A DNA stretch of 49,431 nucleotides from Bacteroidales bacterium (GTDB taxonomy: Bacteria; Bacteroidota; Bacteroidia; Bacteroidales; PUMT01). A program made the translations under genes and the position numbers. This document shows, piece after piece, positions 17,646 to 26,021 of the stretch. Numbering within the stretch: position 1 is the stretch's first letter; each line of letters opens with the position of its first letter. The stretch is from positions 1-49,431 of the forward strand of contig SLOE01000090.1 in the NCBI GenBank assembly GCA_007132715.1, in the 5' to 3' direction. Below the pieces are notes generated by a model that saw only the letters and a program-made list of their open reading frames with translations, did no database searches and was not told the DNA's origin.

Positions 17646-18848
17646 ATGATGCAGGATACAAAAGAAAAGAAAGCAAAAGTGTCATCTCCCTCCAGGGAGG
17701 TATGGAGGACACAAATGGCTAAAGGCATCTACACTCCTCACAGGGTAAGCAGGATAACCTGTATAATCAACCATCTTCTCAAGGATAAAATATCGGGTTT
17801 CCTGAGAGACCTGGGAGTGATAGCGTATATAGAACCCGGCAGGACTGTCAGGGAATTCCTGAAGCCGCAGCCATTCGGACTACCGGGTAATGTTGTCAGC
17901 CTCCAGAACTCCTCGGTCGACATTTTCCGGTTTACGGTCCCAAGGGAAACTTCACAGCAGGTTGTTGAAAAGATTGTCCGGATAGCCGACCTTCATATCC
18001 CCGGAAGGGGTACGGTCTTCTCGCAGGACCTCATGGAGTTCAGCAAGGAGCCCTTCGATATAAATCCTGATGCACTTGATAACGGCGCAAATGACCACTC
18101 CGTGCAGAATATCGTCAAAAAACTGTCATACGTGATCTGTGTTCTGTCAGTGCCCGGTAGCGGCGAAAACCTGGCCAGGATAGCTCTTGACCTGGGAATA
18201 TGCGTGCCTCTTGTCACCTTCGCCACCGGTAATGATATAAGGGATCAGCTGGGACTTATACGGATAACCATATCGCCCGAGAAGGAGATTGTCCACCTGG
18301 TAATGCCGGAACAGGACTCCGACAGCATCATAAGACTGCTTGTCGAACAGGCGAGGCTTGACAGGCCGGGACGGGGCTATATTTACCAGACCCCGGTCAG
18401 CATGGGGCTGCTGGATACACGGCTCAAAACAGGCAAACAGAGATATGCTGCAAGCATGGAACAGATAATTGCAGCTATCGATTCACTCAAAGCCGGTACA
18501 AGCTGGCGGAAAAGACTGGATGCCGAGAATACTGAAAAGGCTCAGGGCAGTACACTTCTGCCCCAGGATAATTGCGAAATATCGATCATTTCGGACGAAG
18601 ACCGCATCGAAAAGCTGAGGGAGGCATGTCTTGAGGTGGGTGCCACAGGCGCCACCACATCACGTGTAACGCCTGAAATTACAAATGCAGAGGTCACCTC
18701 CACAATGATTCGAAGCGCCATCAGTGTGCCGGCCGGACTGACTAACAAGGTTGTTGATGCACTGCTGGAGGTCAGCACCATTAAGGAAGACAACACCGAC
18801 CGTATACAGGTACTGGATTCCCCGGCAGCCTACGTGCATGATCTGTAG
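17646..18848 (+). CDS. Three-domain P-II-like regulatory protein linked to DUF1538
   Basis: 400 residues, soluble, with what look like three tandem P-II/GlnB-like ferredoxin folds. Domain 1 (about 35-130) ends in PGRGTVFSQ (near 120). Domain 2 (about 155-265) ends in PGRGYIYQTPVSMG (near 241), matching the GDGKIF-type strand of P-II. Domain 3 (about 300-395) has the strand and helix pattern (ISVPAGLTNKVVDALLEVST) but lacks the glycine motif. P-II proteins bind ATP/ADP and 2-oxoglutarate and gate membrane transporters by plugging them with the T-loop. Here three domains in one chain would form a covalent pseudo-trimer. The 42-nt gap to the DUF1538 gene implies co-transcription. The P-II assignment rests on motifs and context, not on a search. 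An alternative ATG lies at 17649. Confidence 0.7.
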   Translation: MMQDTKEKKAKVSSPSREVWRTQMAKGIYTPHRVSRITCIINHLLKDKISGFLRDLGVIAYIEPGRTVREFLKPQPFGLPGNVVSLQNSSVDIFRFTVPRETSQQVVEKIVRIADLHIPGRGTVFSQDLMEFSKEPFDINPDALDNGANDHSVQNIVKKLSYVICVLSVPGSGENLARIALDLGICVPLVTFATGNDIRDQLGLIRITISPEKEIVHLVMPEQDSDSIIRLLVEQARLDRPGRGYIYQTPVSMGLLDTRLKTGKQRYAASMEQIIAAIDSLKAGTSWRKRLDAENTEKAQGSTLLPQDNCEISIISDEDRIEKLREACLEVGATGATTSRVTPEITNAEVTSTMIRSAISVPAGLTNKVVDALLEVSTIKEDNTDRIQVLDSPAAYVHDL

Positions 18849-18894
18849 GATCATATAAGTGGGCATGTCAGATTATAAGGGACTCCGTGCAGGA

Positions 18895-21800
18895 TTATAC
18901 AGGGGCGGCAGGTCTGATCCTTACGCCAATAATCAGTATATCATCAACGCGTTCATTGGAACCCTGCCATTCAAGCAGTGTCTCTTCAAGTATCTCCTTC
19001 TGCCGCTCCATTGGTTCATGGTGGATATTGAGCAGTAGCATTTTGAGATTCTTTGACATGAACTTTTTGCCTTCAGGACCGCCGAACTGGTCCTGGAAAC
19101 CATCAGAAAAACTGTACATGACATCACCTTCAAAAACGTCAAACAGATGGTTTGAAAATGGTTCATCCTTGCCAAAGTGAATTCCGATAGGCATCTTGTC
19201 ACCCTTCAGCTCAATAATTTCACCGTTCCTGATAATGATCAAAGAATTGTTGGCTCCTGCAAATTCGATCTGCCTTCTTTTCTGATCAAGAATAAAAAGA
19301 GAGATATCCATCCCATCCTGGGTCTCGCTTGCCTCACTTTTCTGGCGAAGCGACTGTATCACCTGGCTGCGCAACTGGTTCAGTATCTCACTGGCGCTGA
19401 TGTCTGCCGGGCTCTTATTTACAATCTCATTCAGAAAGGCTGTACCCAGCATGCTCATGAATCCACCCGGCACACCATGTCCCGTACAATCAGCTGCAAC
19501 CGTGATGATCCTGCCATTCTTCCTGCTGATCCAGTAAAAATCACCGCTTACGATATCCCGTGGCAGGAAAAGAATAAACCGTTCGGGAAGCAGTTCTGCA
19601 ACATAGTCCCCTGGCGGCAGCAGGGCGGACTGGATCCTTTGTGCATACTCAATACTGCTCGTAATATTTTTGTGCTGCTCTTCGATCTTCTCCTTCTGCA
19701 TCACCACTTCGGCCGTCCGCTCCTTAACAATACGTTCAAGAACAAGTTTTTCCTTCTGAAGTCTGCTTGAATTCAATGACACTATTGCGTAAATAAAAAG
19801 TGAGAGCAGAATCAGATAACCAAGGTAGGCGACAGTGGTCCTGTGAAATGGCGGATTTACAGTAAACAGGAAAGTGGCTTCCGGACTTTCAACTCCGTAA
19901 ACGTTTTTCGCTTTCACCCTGAACCTGTAAGTGTTTTCCCTGAGATAGGTGTATAAAACCCTGGTATTATTTGACCAACCTGACCATTCACGGTCTTCTC
20001 CTTCAAGCATATAACTGAACAGGACATCATCCGTGCCTCCCGCAAAACATGGCGACGAGAACTCAAATTCGAGCCTGTTATATGCAAACTTCAATTCATG
20101 CTTAATATGAGCCGGTTGCTCAAGAGTAATAAAAGGTTTACCCTCTCCTGTGTGCCTGTAGTTTGTACCGTTAAACAGAATTGAATCAATTGTGGCAACA
20201 GTTACTTTTCTTATAAGCGCATTTGGCCTGAGGCTGTAATCCCTTTCTGCGTTTTTATCGAAGATATATACCTGGTTTGAAATGCCGATCCAAACCAAAC
20301 CATTATTATCAGTATATATGGCGTCACAGTTTATTGTTGAGGTAAGTGGTTTGAAAGGAACTGACTCCGAAACAAAAGATCCATCTTCCTGTCTCCTTAG
20401 CCTCTCCACCCACCAAAGGTTTTCACTGTAGCCTAAAACCCATAGATCTCCCTGCTCATCATCCGCAATCCGGTATACTCCGGCTCCAGGTTCTTTCAGT
20501 TTATCAATGAACCGGGGATCCGGATAAAACCTTTCACTCCCTTCATCAAAAAGGAAAACACCCTCTTCCGTGGCAAATAAGACCTCCTCTTCGAAACCCT
20601 GCACCTGCATATTTCTATAACTGGCAGGAAGACCGTGTTCATGCGAATAATTGTTAATTATAGTGTCCTGACCGTAGAAGCTGATCCGCAGCACTCCCGT
20701 AACATAGGTGCCCATCCACAAGTCCCCGTTCTCATCTTCACGAATACTTCTGATTTCATCGTTCGAACTGATCACATCCTCAGTCCATCTCCCATCTGAA
20801 TAGTCCAGTATGACCAGGTTATCGGAGGTGCCTGCATACAGCCTTCCCTGGTACAGGGAGGAAGGGAACAGCGAAAAGCTGTTATGTGTCCTCCCCTCCA
20901 ACTGAGCTGTGACAGATACAGCATTTCCGTTTCTGTCAATCTCAAAGATATCTCCCTGGGTGCCGGCCATAAGCCTCTGTCCTTTCCCGGGGATATCCAT
21001 AAGACAAAGACTTGTAGTATTTTGCCTGATCTCTTCAATCCTCACGAACAGTGGAACACCTGTTTCGTCATAATCCAGGTAAAAGAGTCCGGCATAAGTA
21101 CCAACATAAATGGTCCCTTCAAATTCAATAATATCATTAACGATCCCGGTCAGACCTCTCTCTTCTCCGTATCCCTTAACAGGATTCTGATATTGCACAT
21201 ATGATAATCCATTGGTAAGTGCCAGCCAAAGAGGCATTTCCGCATTTTCATGATGATTGCTGTAGATTGCTGCCACCTGGTTATGCTGTAATCCGGTTTG
21301 TACAGTTGCAAGTTGCCGGATCTCCCCGTCCCGGCCGACAATCACCGCGCCACCCGAATCGGTGGCAAAACCAAATTGTCCGCCCGGTAACGTGGTACCA
21401 TCATAAATAATATGTTCCTTCAGATAATCATGGGTTTCCCGGCTGAAGATATTATCAGTTATCTCACCGGTGCTTTTATTGTAGAGAAAAACGCCATTAT
21501 GGCGGGTGCATATCAGTACATGCTGATCATCCCAGGGCAGGATGGCACTTATGATCATATATGCAAAGAAACCGCCGTTCTCAACAACTGTGTAACCCTC
21601 CTTTTCCTGCCTTATAAGGCCCTTGACAAAAGTACCGGTGTACAATTCATCATCTATCACAAAAGTAAAGTTGGGAGAAATGCTCCCGGTCGCGCCATCT
21701 GTGGTTCCCCTTCTGGTTATGCCTGCCTGATCATATATATAGATGTGATAATAGCTTGCAAAATATACGGTGTCGTTGATCACATAAGTTTTCCAGATAT

Positions 21801-22191
21801 CACCGAATACCCGGTCATCCGGGTCAAGCATGTGAACAAGGGAACGATATTTCAGGGTCCCCTGGTCGTCAGGAAAAAGATAGCCGAACTCCCCTACCGC
21901 ACCAACGTAAATTGTACCACTGTCATCAATGGCCATGGAACGGACTGTGGAATTGTTGGGTATTGGTATTCTGCGCCAGCTTTGGCCGTCGTATTCCAGT
22001 ATCCCCCGGTCATCATTGCCGAAATACATCACTCCCCGGCTATCCTGTATGATACACCAGTTTATTTCACTGGCTTCATATTCCAGGTGGGAAATATTTC
22101 TTATAACAGGGTTGCCTGTCCGGTTGACCTGTCCTGACAGCATTATGTGGAGGGACAAGGCAAGTAAAGCAAATGTCGTCAGTCTTTTCAT
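18895..22191 (-). CDS. Two-component-propeller sensor with Y_Y_Y domain and SpoIIE phosphatase output
   Basis: 1098 residues. After a signal peptide (FALLALSLHIMLSG), residues about 25-680 form a periplasmic reg_prop-type beta-propeller with repeats such as GVMYFGNDDRGILEYDG, GDLWMGTYVTGVLRI and GLVWIGISNQVYIFD. A Y_Y_Y domain follows (about 700-790, with YTYLRENTYRFRVKAKN), then one membrane helix (about 795-815) and a coiled coil. The cytoplasmic PP2C/SpoIIE domain is at about 870-1095. Its metal-site motifs are SGDFYW near 880, AADCTGHGVPGG near 900 and SDGFQDQFGG near 1033. It probably senses an extracellular, perhaps glycan-derived, ligand and dephosphorylates an anti-sigma-factor antagonist. 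No partner STAS or anti-sigma gene is visible nearby. Confidence 0.9.
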   Translation of the reverse strand: MKRLTTFALLALSLHIMLSGQVNRTGNPVIRNISHLEYEASEINWCIIQDSRGVMYFGNDDRGILEYDGQSWRRIPIPNNSTVRSMAIDDSGTIYVGAVGEFGYLFPDDQGTLKYRSLVHMLDPDDRVFGDIWKTYVINDTVYFASYYHIYIYDQAGITRRGTTDGATGSISPNFTFVIDDELYTGTFVKGLIRQEKEGYTVVENGGFFAYMIISAILPWDDQHVLICTRHNGVFLYNKSTGEITDNIFSRETHDYLKEHIIYDGTTLPGGQFGFATDSGGAVIVGRDGEIRQLATVQTGLQHNQVAAIYSNHHENAEMPLWLALTNGLSYVQYQNPVKGYGEERGLTGIVNDIIEFEGTIYVGTYAGLFYLDYDETGVPLFVRIEEIRQNTTSLCLMDIPGKGQRLMAGTQGDIFEIDRNGNAVSVTAQLEGRTHNSFSLFPSSLYQGRLYAGTSDNLVILDYSDGRWTEDVISSNDEIRSIREDENGDLWMGTYVTGVLRISFYGQDTIINNYSHEHGLPASYRNMQVQGFEEEVLFATEEGVFLFDEGSERFYPDPRFIDKLKEPGAGVYRIADDEQGDLWVLGYSENLWWVERLRRQEDGSFVSESVPFKPLTSTINCDAIYTDNNGLVWIGISNQVYIFDKNAERDYSLRPNALIRKVTVATIDSILFNGTNYRHTGEGKPFITLEQPAHIKHELKFAYNRLEFEFSSPCFAGGTDDVLFSYMLEGEDREWSGWSNNTRVLYTYLRENTYRFRVKAKNVYGVESPEATFLFTVNPPFHRTTVAYLGYLILLSLFIYAIVSLNSSRLQKEKLVLERIVKERTAEVVMQKEKIEEQHKNITSSIEYAQRIQSALLPPGDYVAELLPERFILFLPRDIVSGDFYWISRKNGRIITVAADCTGHGVPGGFMSMLGTAFLNEIVNKSPADISASEILNQLRSQVIQSLRQKSEASETQDGMDISLFILDQKRRQIEFAGANNSLIIIRNGEIIELKGDKMPIGIHFGKDEPFSNHLFDVFEGDVMYSFSDGFQDQFGGPEGKKFMSKNLKMLLLNIHHEPMERQKEILEETLLEWQGSNERVDDILIIGVRIRPAAPV

Positions 22192-22298
22192 TTATAAAAA
22201 GATAAGACGTAAGGTTTTGCCAGCCAATAATTCTGAAATTAATTACAAGATACAAAAAATTGACTGACTTCTTAAATGTTTGCTTAAAGCCTTAGGGA

Positions 22299-22330
22299 TC
22301 TCCCTTATGATCAATCTCCCTTATGATCAA
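22299..22330. repeat. 16-bp perfect tandem duplication overlapping the osmC stop
   Basis: The 16-mer TCTCCCTTATGATCAA occurs twice in direct succession (22299-22314 and 22315-22330). The second copy contains the stop codon (22327-22329) of the OsmC-family gene on the minus strand. It looks like a recent slippage event that duplicated the stop region without changing the protein. Confidence 0.85.
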
Positions 22331-22758
22331 TCCCCCAGAAGCTCTGCTTCCAGCTTAATGTTAGTTGCTTTGAGGGCTTTTGATACCGGACAGTTGACCT
22401 TGGCATCATTGGCAACACCCAGGAACTTATCCTTGTCGATACCCGGAACGCGCCCTTTTGTCCTGAGCAATATCTCGGTTACCGCAAAACCATCGCCCGA
22501 TTTTGACAGGGTTACCTCCGCATCAGTGTTTATCTCCACGGGAGTGAAGCCGGACTGGTCCAGGGCATGGGCCAGGGCCATCGAGAAGCAGCTTGCATGG
22601 GCGGCTCCTATGAGCTCTTCCGGACTTGATATTGATTTGTCATCCTCAAAACGTGATTTGAAACTGTAGTTGCCACGGCATCCGCTTTTCAGCTCAAATT
22701 CACCGTTACCTTCAACCAGGTTATTTTTCCAGGTTGCCTTTGCATAATGTTTGCTCAT
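22327..22758 (-). CDS. OsmC/Ohr family peroxiredoxin-like protein
   Basis: 143 residues from the ATG at 22758. The frame stays open upstream to 22887, but that stretch has no OsmC similarity and MSKHYAKATW is the usual N-terminus. The two redox cysteines are in place: AHASCFSMALAHAL (near 60) and KVNCPVSKAL (near 125), with PEELIGAAHA typical of the OsmC branch. These dimeric cytosolic enzymes reduce organic hydroperoxides through a peroxidatic and a resolving cysteine. The length is normal for OsmC. A 16-bp tandem duplication sits on the stop codon. Confidence 0.9.
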   Translation of the reverse strand: MSKHYAKATWKNNLVEGNGEFELKSGCRGNYSFKSRFEDDKSISSPEELIGAAHASCFSMALAHALDQSGFTPVEINTDAEVTLSKSGDGFAVTEILLRTKGRVPGIDKDKFLGVANDAKVNCPVSKALKATNIKLEAELLGD

Positions 22759-22926
22759 GATATTATCTGTTTTGTTAGAACTATTTTCAGGTTGTAAAAC
22801 ATTTAAAGACCTGTTATTGTTCATCAGGAACAATCCGCTTTCCTTCCGGGTCTGGTCATGCACTGACCTGCCTTTTTCCGGCCTCAAAAGCCCATACCTG
22901 TTCCCTGCAACAACCGGCAGGGTGCA

Positions 22927-23601
22927 TCAGAGAGCCAGCGCAAGCACAAGCAATACAGTCATGGGTATAAACAGGTTGTCGGTTCCTTTCCAGCTCAGAA
23001 GCTCTGCCAGGGTACCGGTCAATGCTATTGCAAGGGCCAGCCAGAATATCTTCAGGTCGAACTCCATATACCTGAAATACAAAGCTATAACACTGATAAT
23101 AAAGCAGGACAGCAGGAATGACAAGGATCCAAGCCATGTTTTTTGTAACTCCCGGTTGAATATGCGTATGTTCCGGTTGTATTGCTGAAGATTTATACCA
23201 AGTATACCCGCGGCAGGGTCACATACTGCAAGAACAAGCATAGGCAGAATGAACAGAAAACGGTCACCCATCAGCCATGATACCAGGAATGTAAGGTATA
23301 TGGCCACCGGCAGAAGGTAGCTGCCGGCAGATATCCTCTCTATGTCATGAATTGACCTCAGAATACTGGTGTTCCGGCTGGCAAACAGCAACACGAAAAA
23401 AAAGATTGCAAGTCCCAGTACATACCAATGGTCCTCAAACAAATAAGGGAATGTGATAGTGGACAGGGTAGCGGCAAAATGAGCAAACTTCCGGGTAATT
23501 TCACCTTTCAGACCCAGTCTCCTGTACACCATCTCGTTGAAAGTCAGCAAAAGAATGAAGGCTGCAAGAAACAGTATGGCCAGAACAAGCTGATTTACCA
23601 T
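22927..23601 (-). CDS. Dolichol/phytol/diacylglycerol kinase-like membrane protein
   Basis: 224 residues with about six or seven membrane segments. The pattern GEITRKFAHFAATL (R-K-x-x-H, near 35-45) together with LAVCDPAAGILG (D-x-x-A-x-x-x-G, near 125-137) matches the SEC59/VTE5/Dgk1 group of CTP-using lipid kinases, relatives of CdsA. These phosphorylate a membrane alcohol (dolichol, phytol or diacylglycerol). Here it lies 14 nt downstream of a CdsA-type gene, last in a run of four same-strand genes. That makes a DAG kinase feeding phosphatidic acid to CdsA attractive, but prenol salvage is also possible. The choice rests on context. Confidence 0.7.
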   Translation of the reverse strand: MVNQLVLAILFLAAFILLLTFNEMVYRRLGLKGEITRKFAHFAATLSTITFPYLFEDHWYVLGLAIFFFVLLFASRNTSILRSIHDIERISAGSYLLPVAIYLTFLVSWLMGDRFLFILPMLVLAVCDPAAGILGINLQQYNRNIRIFNRELQKTWLGSLSFLLSCFIISVIALYFRYMEFDLKIFWLALAIALTGTLAELLSWKGTDNLFIPMTVLLVLALAL

Positions 23602-23614
23602 TTCGCGTTGTTTT

Positions 23615-24346
23615 TCAATACCCCATAATCAAAACTGCTGCCGCCACGAAGGCACCTCCTGCAATAAGGCTGTCGAACCGGTCAAGAAACCCGCCGTGCC
23701 CGGGCAGCAGGTTACTGAAGTCCTTTACTCCGTAACGCCTTTTAAACAAAGATACGGTTAAATCACCCAGGAAAGCAAATAATACAATACCGGCCGACAA
23801 AAGTACCGGCCTGAATATTCCTGGATCCAAGAGCGGAATTAAAAGCAATGAGCTTGCTACGGCAATTACCGCTCCCCCGGCAAGACCCTCCAGTGTTTTT
23901 CGGGGACTTACCGAAGGCATTATCTTTGTCCGGCCAAGAAGCTGTCCGCTTATCTGGCTGAAAGCATCAAATATCGAAATTACCAGGAAGGTGAACAGTA
24001 CAAGTCCCTGCTCCATCAGTGAGAACCTGTAGAAACCTGTACAGAAAATCAGGTACATAACCAGAAACACGGTAAAGAAACGTCTGTTTTTGAACCCTGA
24101 CATGATAAACAGCCGGGTAAGCTCACCCAGTCCCACCGCCAGTATCACGATCCCGAGGTAATTAAACAGCACCGGCCATACCACTATTGAAAAAAATATG
24201 GTATTAATGATAAAAAAGTACGTGATGTATTTAACCCTGTTATACCGCGCCTCTTTTTTGTCCCTGCGGCGGTTAATGAAGTAAAAACCCAGTCCGCCCA
24301 GCATGAAATAGATAAGTATTATTATATAGATCCTGATTATCATCAT
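23615..24346 (-). CDS. cdsA: Phosphatidate cytidylyltransferase (CdsA family)
   Basis: 243 residues, about seven membrane segments. The C-terminal family signature is complete: SLFKRRYGVKDFSNLLPGHG followed by GFLDRFDS (S-x-x-K-R-x4-K-D-x3-L-P-x-H-G-G-x-x-D-R-x-D). An upstream SPRKTLEGLAGG motif is also typical. The enzyme makes CDP-diacylglycerol from phosphatidic acid and CTP. It is shorter than most CdsA proteins (about 265-285) at the N-terminus. Its start overlaps the preceding permease stop in ATGA (24343-24346), so translation is probably coupled. It could be the housekeeping CdsA or a second copy. Confidence 0.87.
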   Translation of the reverse strand: MMIIRIYIIILIYFMLGGLGFYFINRRRDKKEARYNRVKYITYFFIINTIFFSIVVWPVLFNYLGIVILAVGLGELTRLFIMSGFKNRRFFTVFLVMYLIFCTGFYRFSLMEQGLVLFTFLVISIFDAFSQISGQLLGRTKIMPSVSPRKTLEGLAGGAVIAVASSLLLIPLLDPGIFRPVLLSAGIVLFAFLGDLTVSLFKRRYGVKDFSNLLPGHGGFLDRFDSLIAGGAFVAAAVLIMGY

Positions 24347-25140
24347 GTCATTAACATTATGATCCCGAACAGCAGAATCAGTATGGCAAACACCCTCCTG
24401 ACGGTTATTTCATGCCTGCCCGGCTTAAATCCTGCAGTAATCAGCGGTCCGGCCAGAGCACCCACGATTGTTCCCGCCGTTAATAACCAGACCATGGTGA
24501 GATCTATCATACCCAGCACAAGATGGCCTGCAAATCCCGATACTGTATTCATGAATATCACCATGAGCGAGGTACCCGCGATAAGCTTTACAGGAAGTTT
24601 GATCGCAAACAGACCTGCAAGGACCGGGGCCGTTCCGCTTGTACCGAAAGTTCCTGTTATTACCCCACCGGCAAAACCATAAAAGGAGCCTTTGGGTATA
24701 AAACCAAACAATCTGGAAAAAATATTCCCCATGCTGCTTCCTGTATGTTCATCTCTCTTACCACCTGCAAACAAAATTACAACACCCAGTATCAGAGCGT
24801 ATATTCCGAAGGCTTTTCCAAGCTGTTCAGGCGAAAGCCATCCCGTAACCGATGCCCCGGCAACAGCCCCTATTATACCGGCAATTCCAAAAACCAGTCC
24901 CGTCCGCACATCAATATTACCCAGCCGGTAATGCCCTGCTGCACCTATAAGGCATATGGGAAGGGTTGCAGCCAGTGAGGTTGCGACCGCTGTATGCGCC
25001 GGCACATTGAAAAACACGATAAGTACAGGAGGAAAGAAGAACCCTCCTCCACCGCCGATCATAGATGCAAGCATGCCCACAATAAAACCTATGAGAGGCA
25101 GCCACAGATAGTAATATTCGAATGGTGAATAAAAAACCAT
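24343..25140 (-). CDS. TauE/SafE (TSUP) family permease
   Basis: 265 residues, about eight membrane segments. It shows the duplicated TSUP glycine pattern: GFIVGMLASMIGGGGGFFF near 17-36 in the first half and GGVITGTFGTSGTAPVLAG near 155-175 in the second. TSUP permeases export or import small organosulfur or organic anions such as sulfite, sulfoacetate and thiosulfate. It lies inside the lipid-gene run: 12 nt after the CDP-alcohol phosphatidyltransferase gene and overlapping the cdsA start by 4 nt. A lipid-related anion or sulfonate substrate is possible but unproven. Confidence 0.88.
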   Translation of the reverse strand: MVFYSPFEYYYLWLPLIGFIVGMLASMIGGGGGFFFPPVLIVFFNVPAHTAVATSLAATLPICLIGAAGHYRLGNIDVRTGLVFGIAGIIGAVAGASVTGWLSPEQLGKAFGIYALILGVVILFAGGKRDEHTGSSMGNIFSRLFGFIPKGSFYGFAGGVITGTFGTSGTAPVLAGLFAIKLPVKLIAGTSLMVIFMNTVSGFAGHLVLGMIDLTMVWLLTAGTIVGALAGPLITAGFKPGRHEITVRRVFAILILLFGIIMLMT

Positions 25141-25152
25141 AATCCAACAGGG

Positions 25153-25755
25153 TTATACATTTTGATCCTCTTTGGACCGGTCACCTTCTTTTTCCTTCAA
25201 TACCCAGTAGAGACCTTTTGCATCGGACCTCATTTCAGGTATAATAAGCTGAATGGTTATATGTTCTATTGCTGCAATAATGCCCCAGGTTATCATAAAA
25301 TAGTAAAAAGGGGTTATAAAACCCACCGTGAAAAGTATGATGAAGAAGGCACCCTGTATGTACCCGCCTATCTTGAATGAATACAGGTGTAAACTGGGAA
25401 ACCTCCTGAATTTAACAAGTGAAAGGAGGATACTCGAAAGGAGCAAACCTGCGAACACCAGGAAGCTGACAATATGCGGCATGAAATCATCCAGTTTGAA
25501 CATGTATATCCCGGTAAAGGCCAGCAGGTATGTTAGATTATCAGCAATCGAATCGAGGCGGGCCCCAAATTCTGTCACCATATCGTACCTCCTCGCGATA
25601 TAACCGTCAGCCACATCGGTCAGAAGGTTGAGAGTCAGGAATACCGCAAAAAGAGTTTCCCAGCCGGAAAGTACAAACCACAAAATGAAAGGGAATGCAA
25701 AGATCCGGTAAAATCCAAGAAAGTTGGGAACAGTAAATATCTCCTGTCTTCTCAT
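25153..25755 (-). CDS. CDP-alcohol phosphatidyltransferase
   Basis: 200 residues from the ATG at 25755; a TTG eight codons earlier is in frame. The catalytic signature D-x2-D-G-x2-A-R-x8-G-x3-D-x3-D is complete in DVADGYIARRYDMVTEFGAR plus LDSIAD (near 50-75), within a six-helix membrane protein. The N-terminus FTVPNFLGFYRI is the usual PgsA/PssA-like start. The enzyme swaps CMP of CDP-diacylglycerol for an alcohol such as glycerol-3-phosphate, serine or inositol-phosphate; the acceptor cannot be assigned. It leads a run of four closely spaced genes ending with the CdsA and DAG-kinase-like proteins. Confidence 0.88.
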   Translation of the reverse strand: MRRQEIFTVPNFLGFYRIFAFPFILWFVLSGWETLFAVFLTLNLLTDVADGYIARRYDMVTEFGARLDSIADNLTYLLAFTGIYMFKLDDFMPHIVSFLVFAGLLLSSILLSLVKFRRFPSLHLYSFKIGGYIQGAFFIILFTVGFITPFYYFMITWGIIAAIEHITIQLIIPEMRSDAKGLYWVLKEKEGDRSKEDQNV

Positions 25756-25803
25756 AAGAAACTCTTTTTGATCAGGCAATTACTAACCATTGGCATCGGG
25801 TTA

Positions 25804-25915
25804 CTGCAGCGAATGCCCGCAACCGCCTGTACGTCTGTAACCGGTCGTTGTCACTGGTGACCATTGTTAAAAGTACATCAGCCTTCGGCTGCTGCCGCGA
25901 ATACCCGCAACCGGC
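25804..25915. repeat. Imperfect direct repeat, two copies 88 bp apart
   Basis: CTGCAGCGAATGCCCGCAAC at 25804-25823 recurs as CTGCCGCGAATACCCGCAAC at 25892-25911 with two mismatches. Both copies continue with CCGCC or CCGGC. The copies lie in the 266-bp gap between the lipid gene run and the carbonic anhydrase gene. No coding sequence is apparent in this gap. Function unknown. Confidence 0.5.
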
Positions 25916-26021
25916 CGCTGCCATACCGTTTCATTTGGCAACAGGCAAGCGGACTCCGAAAACTAAGAGCGGTATGCAGTTCAAACTTAAAAAATTCAGA
26001 CGTTGATTCAAAACGGGAATC

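Noticed and set aside
21412-22137. A 241-codon plus-strand frame
   Set aside because: Antisense to the propeller repeats of the SpoIIE sensor; no independent support.
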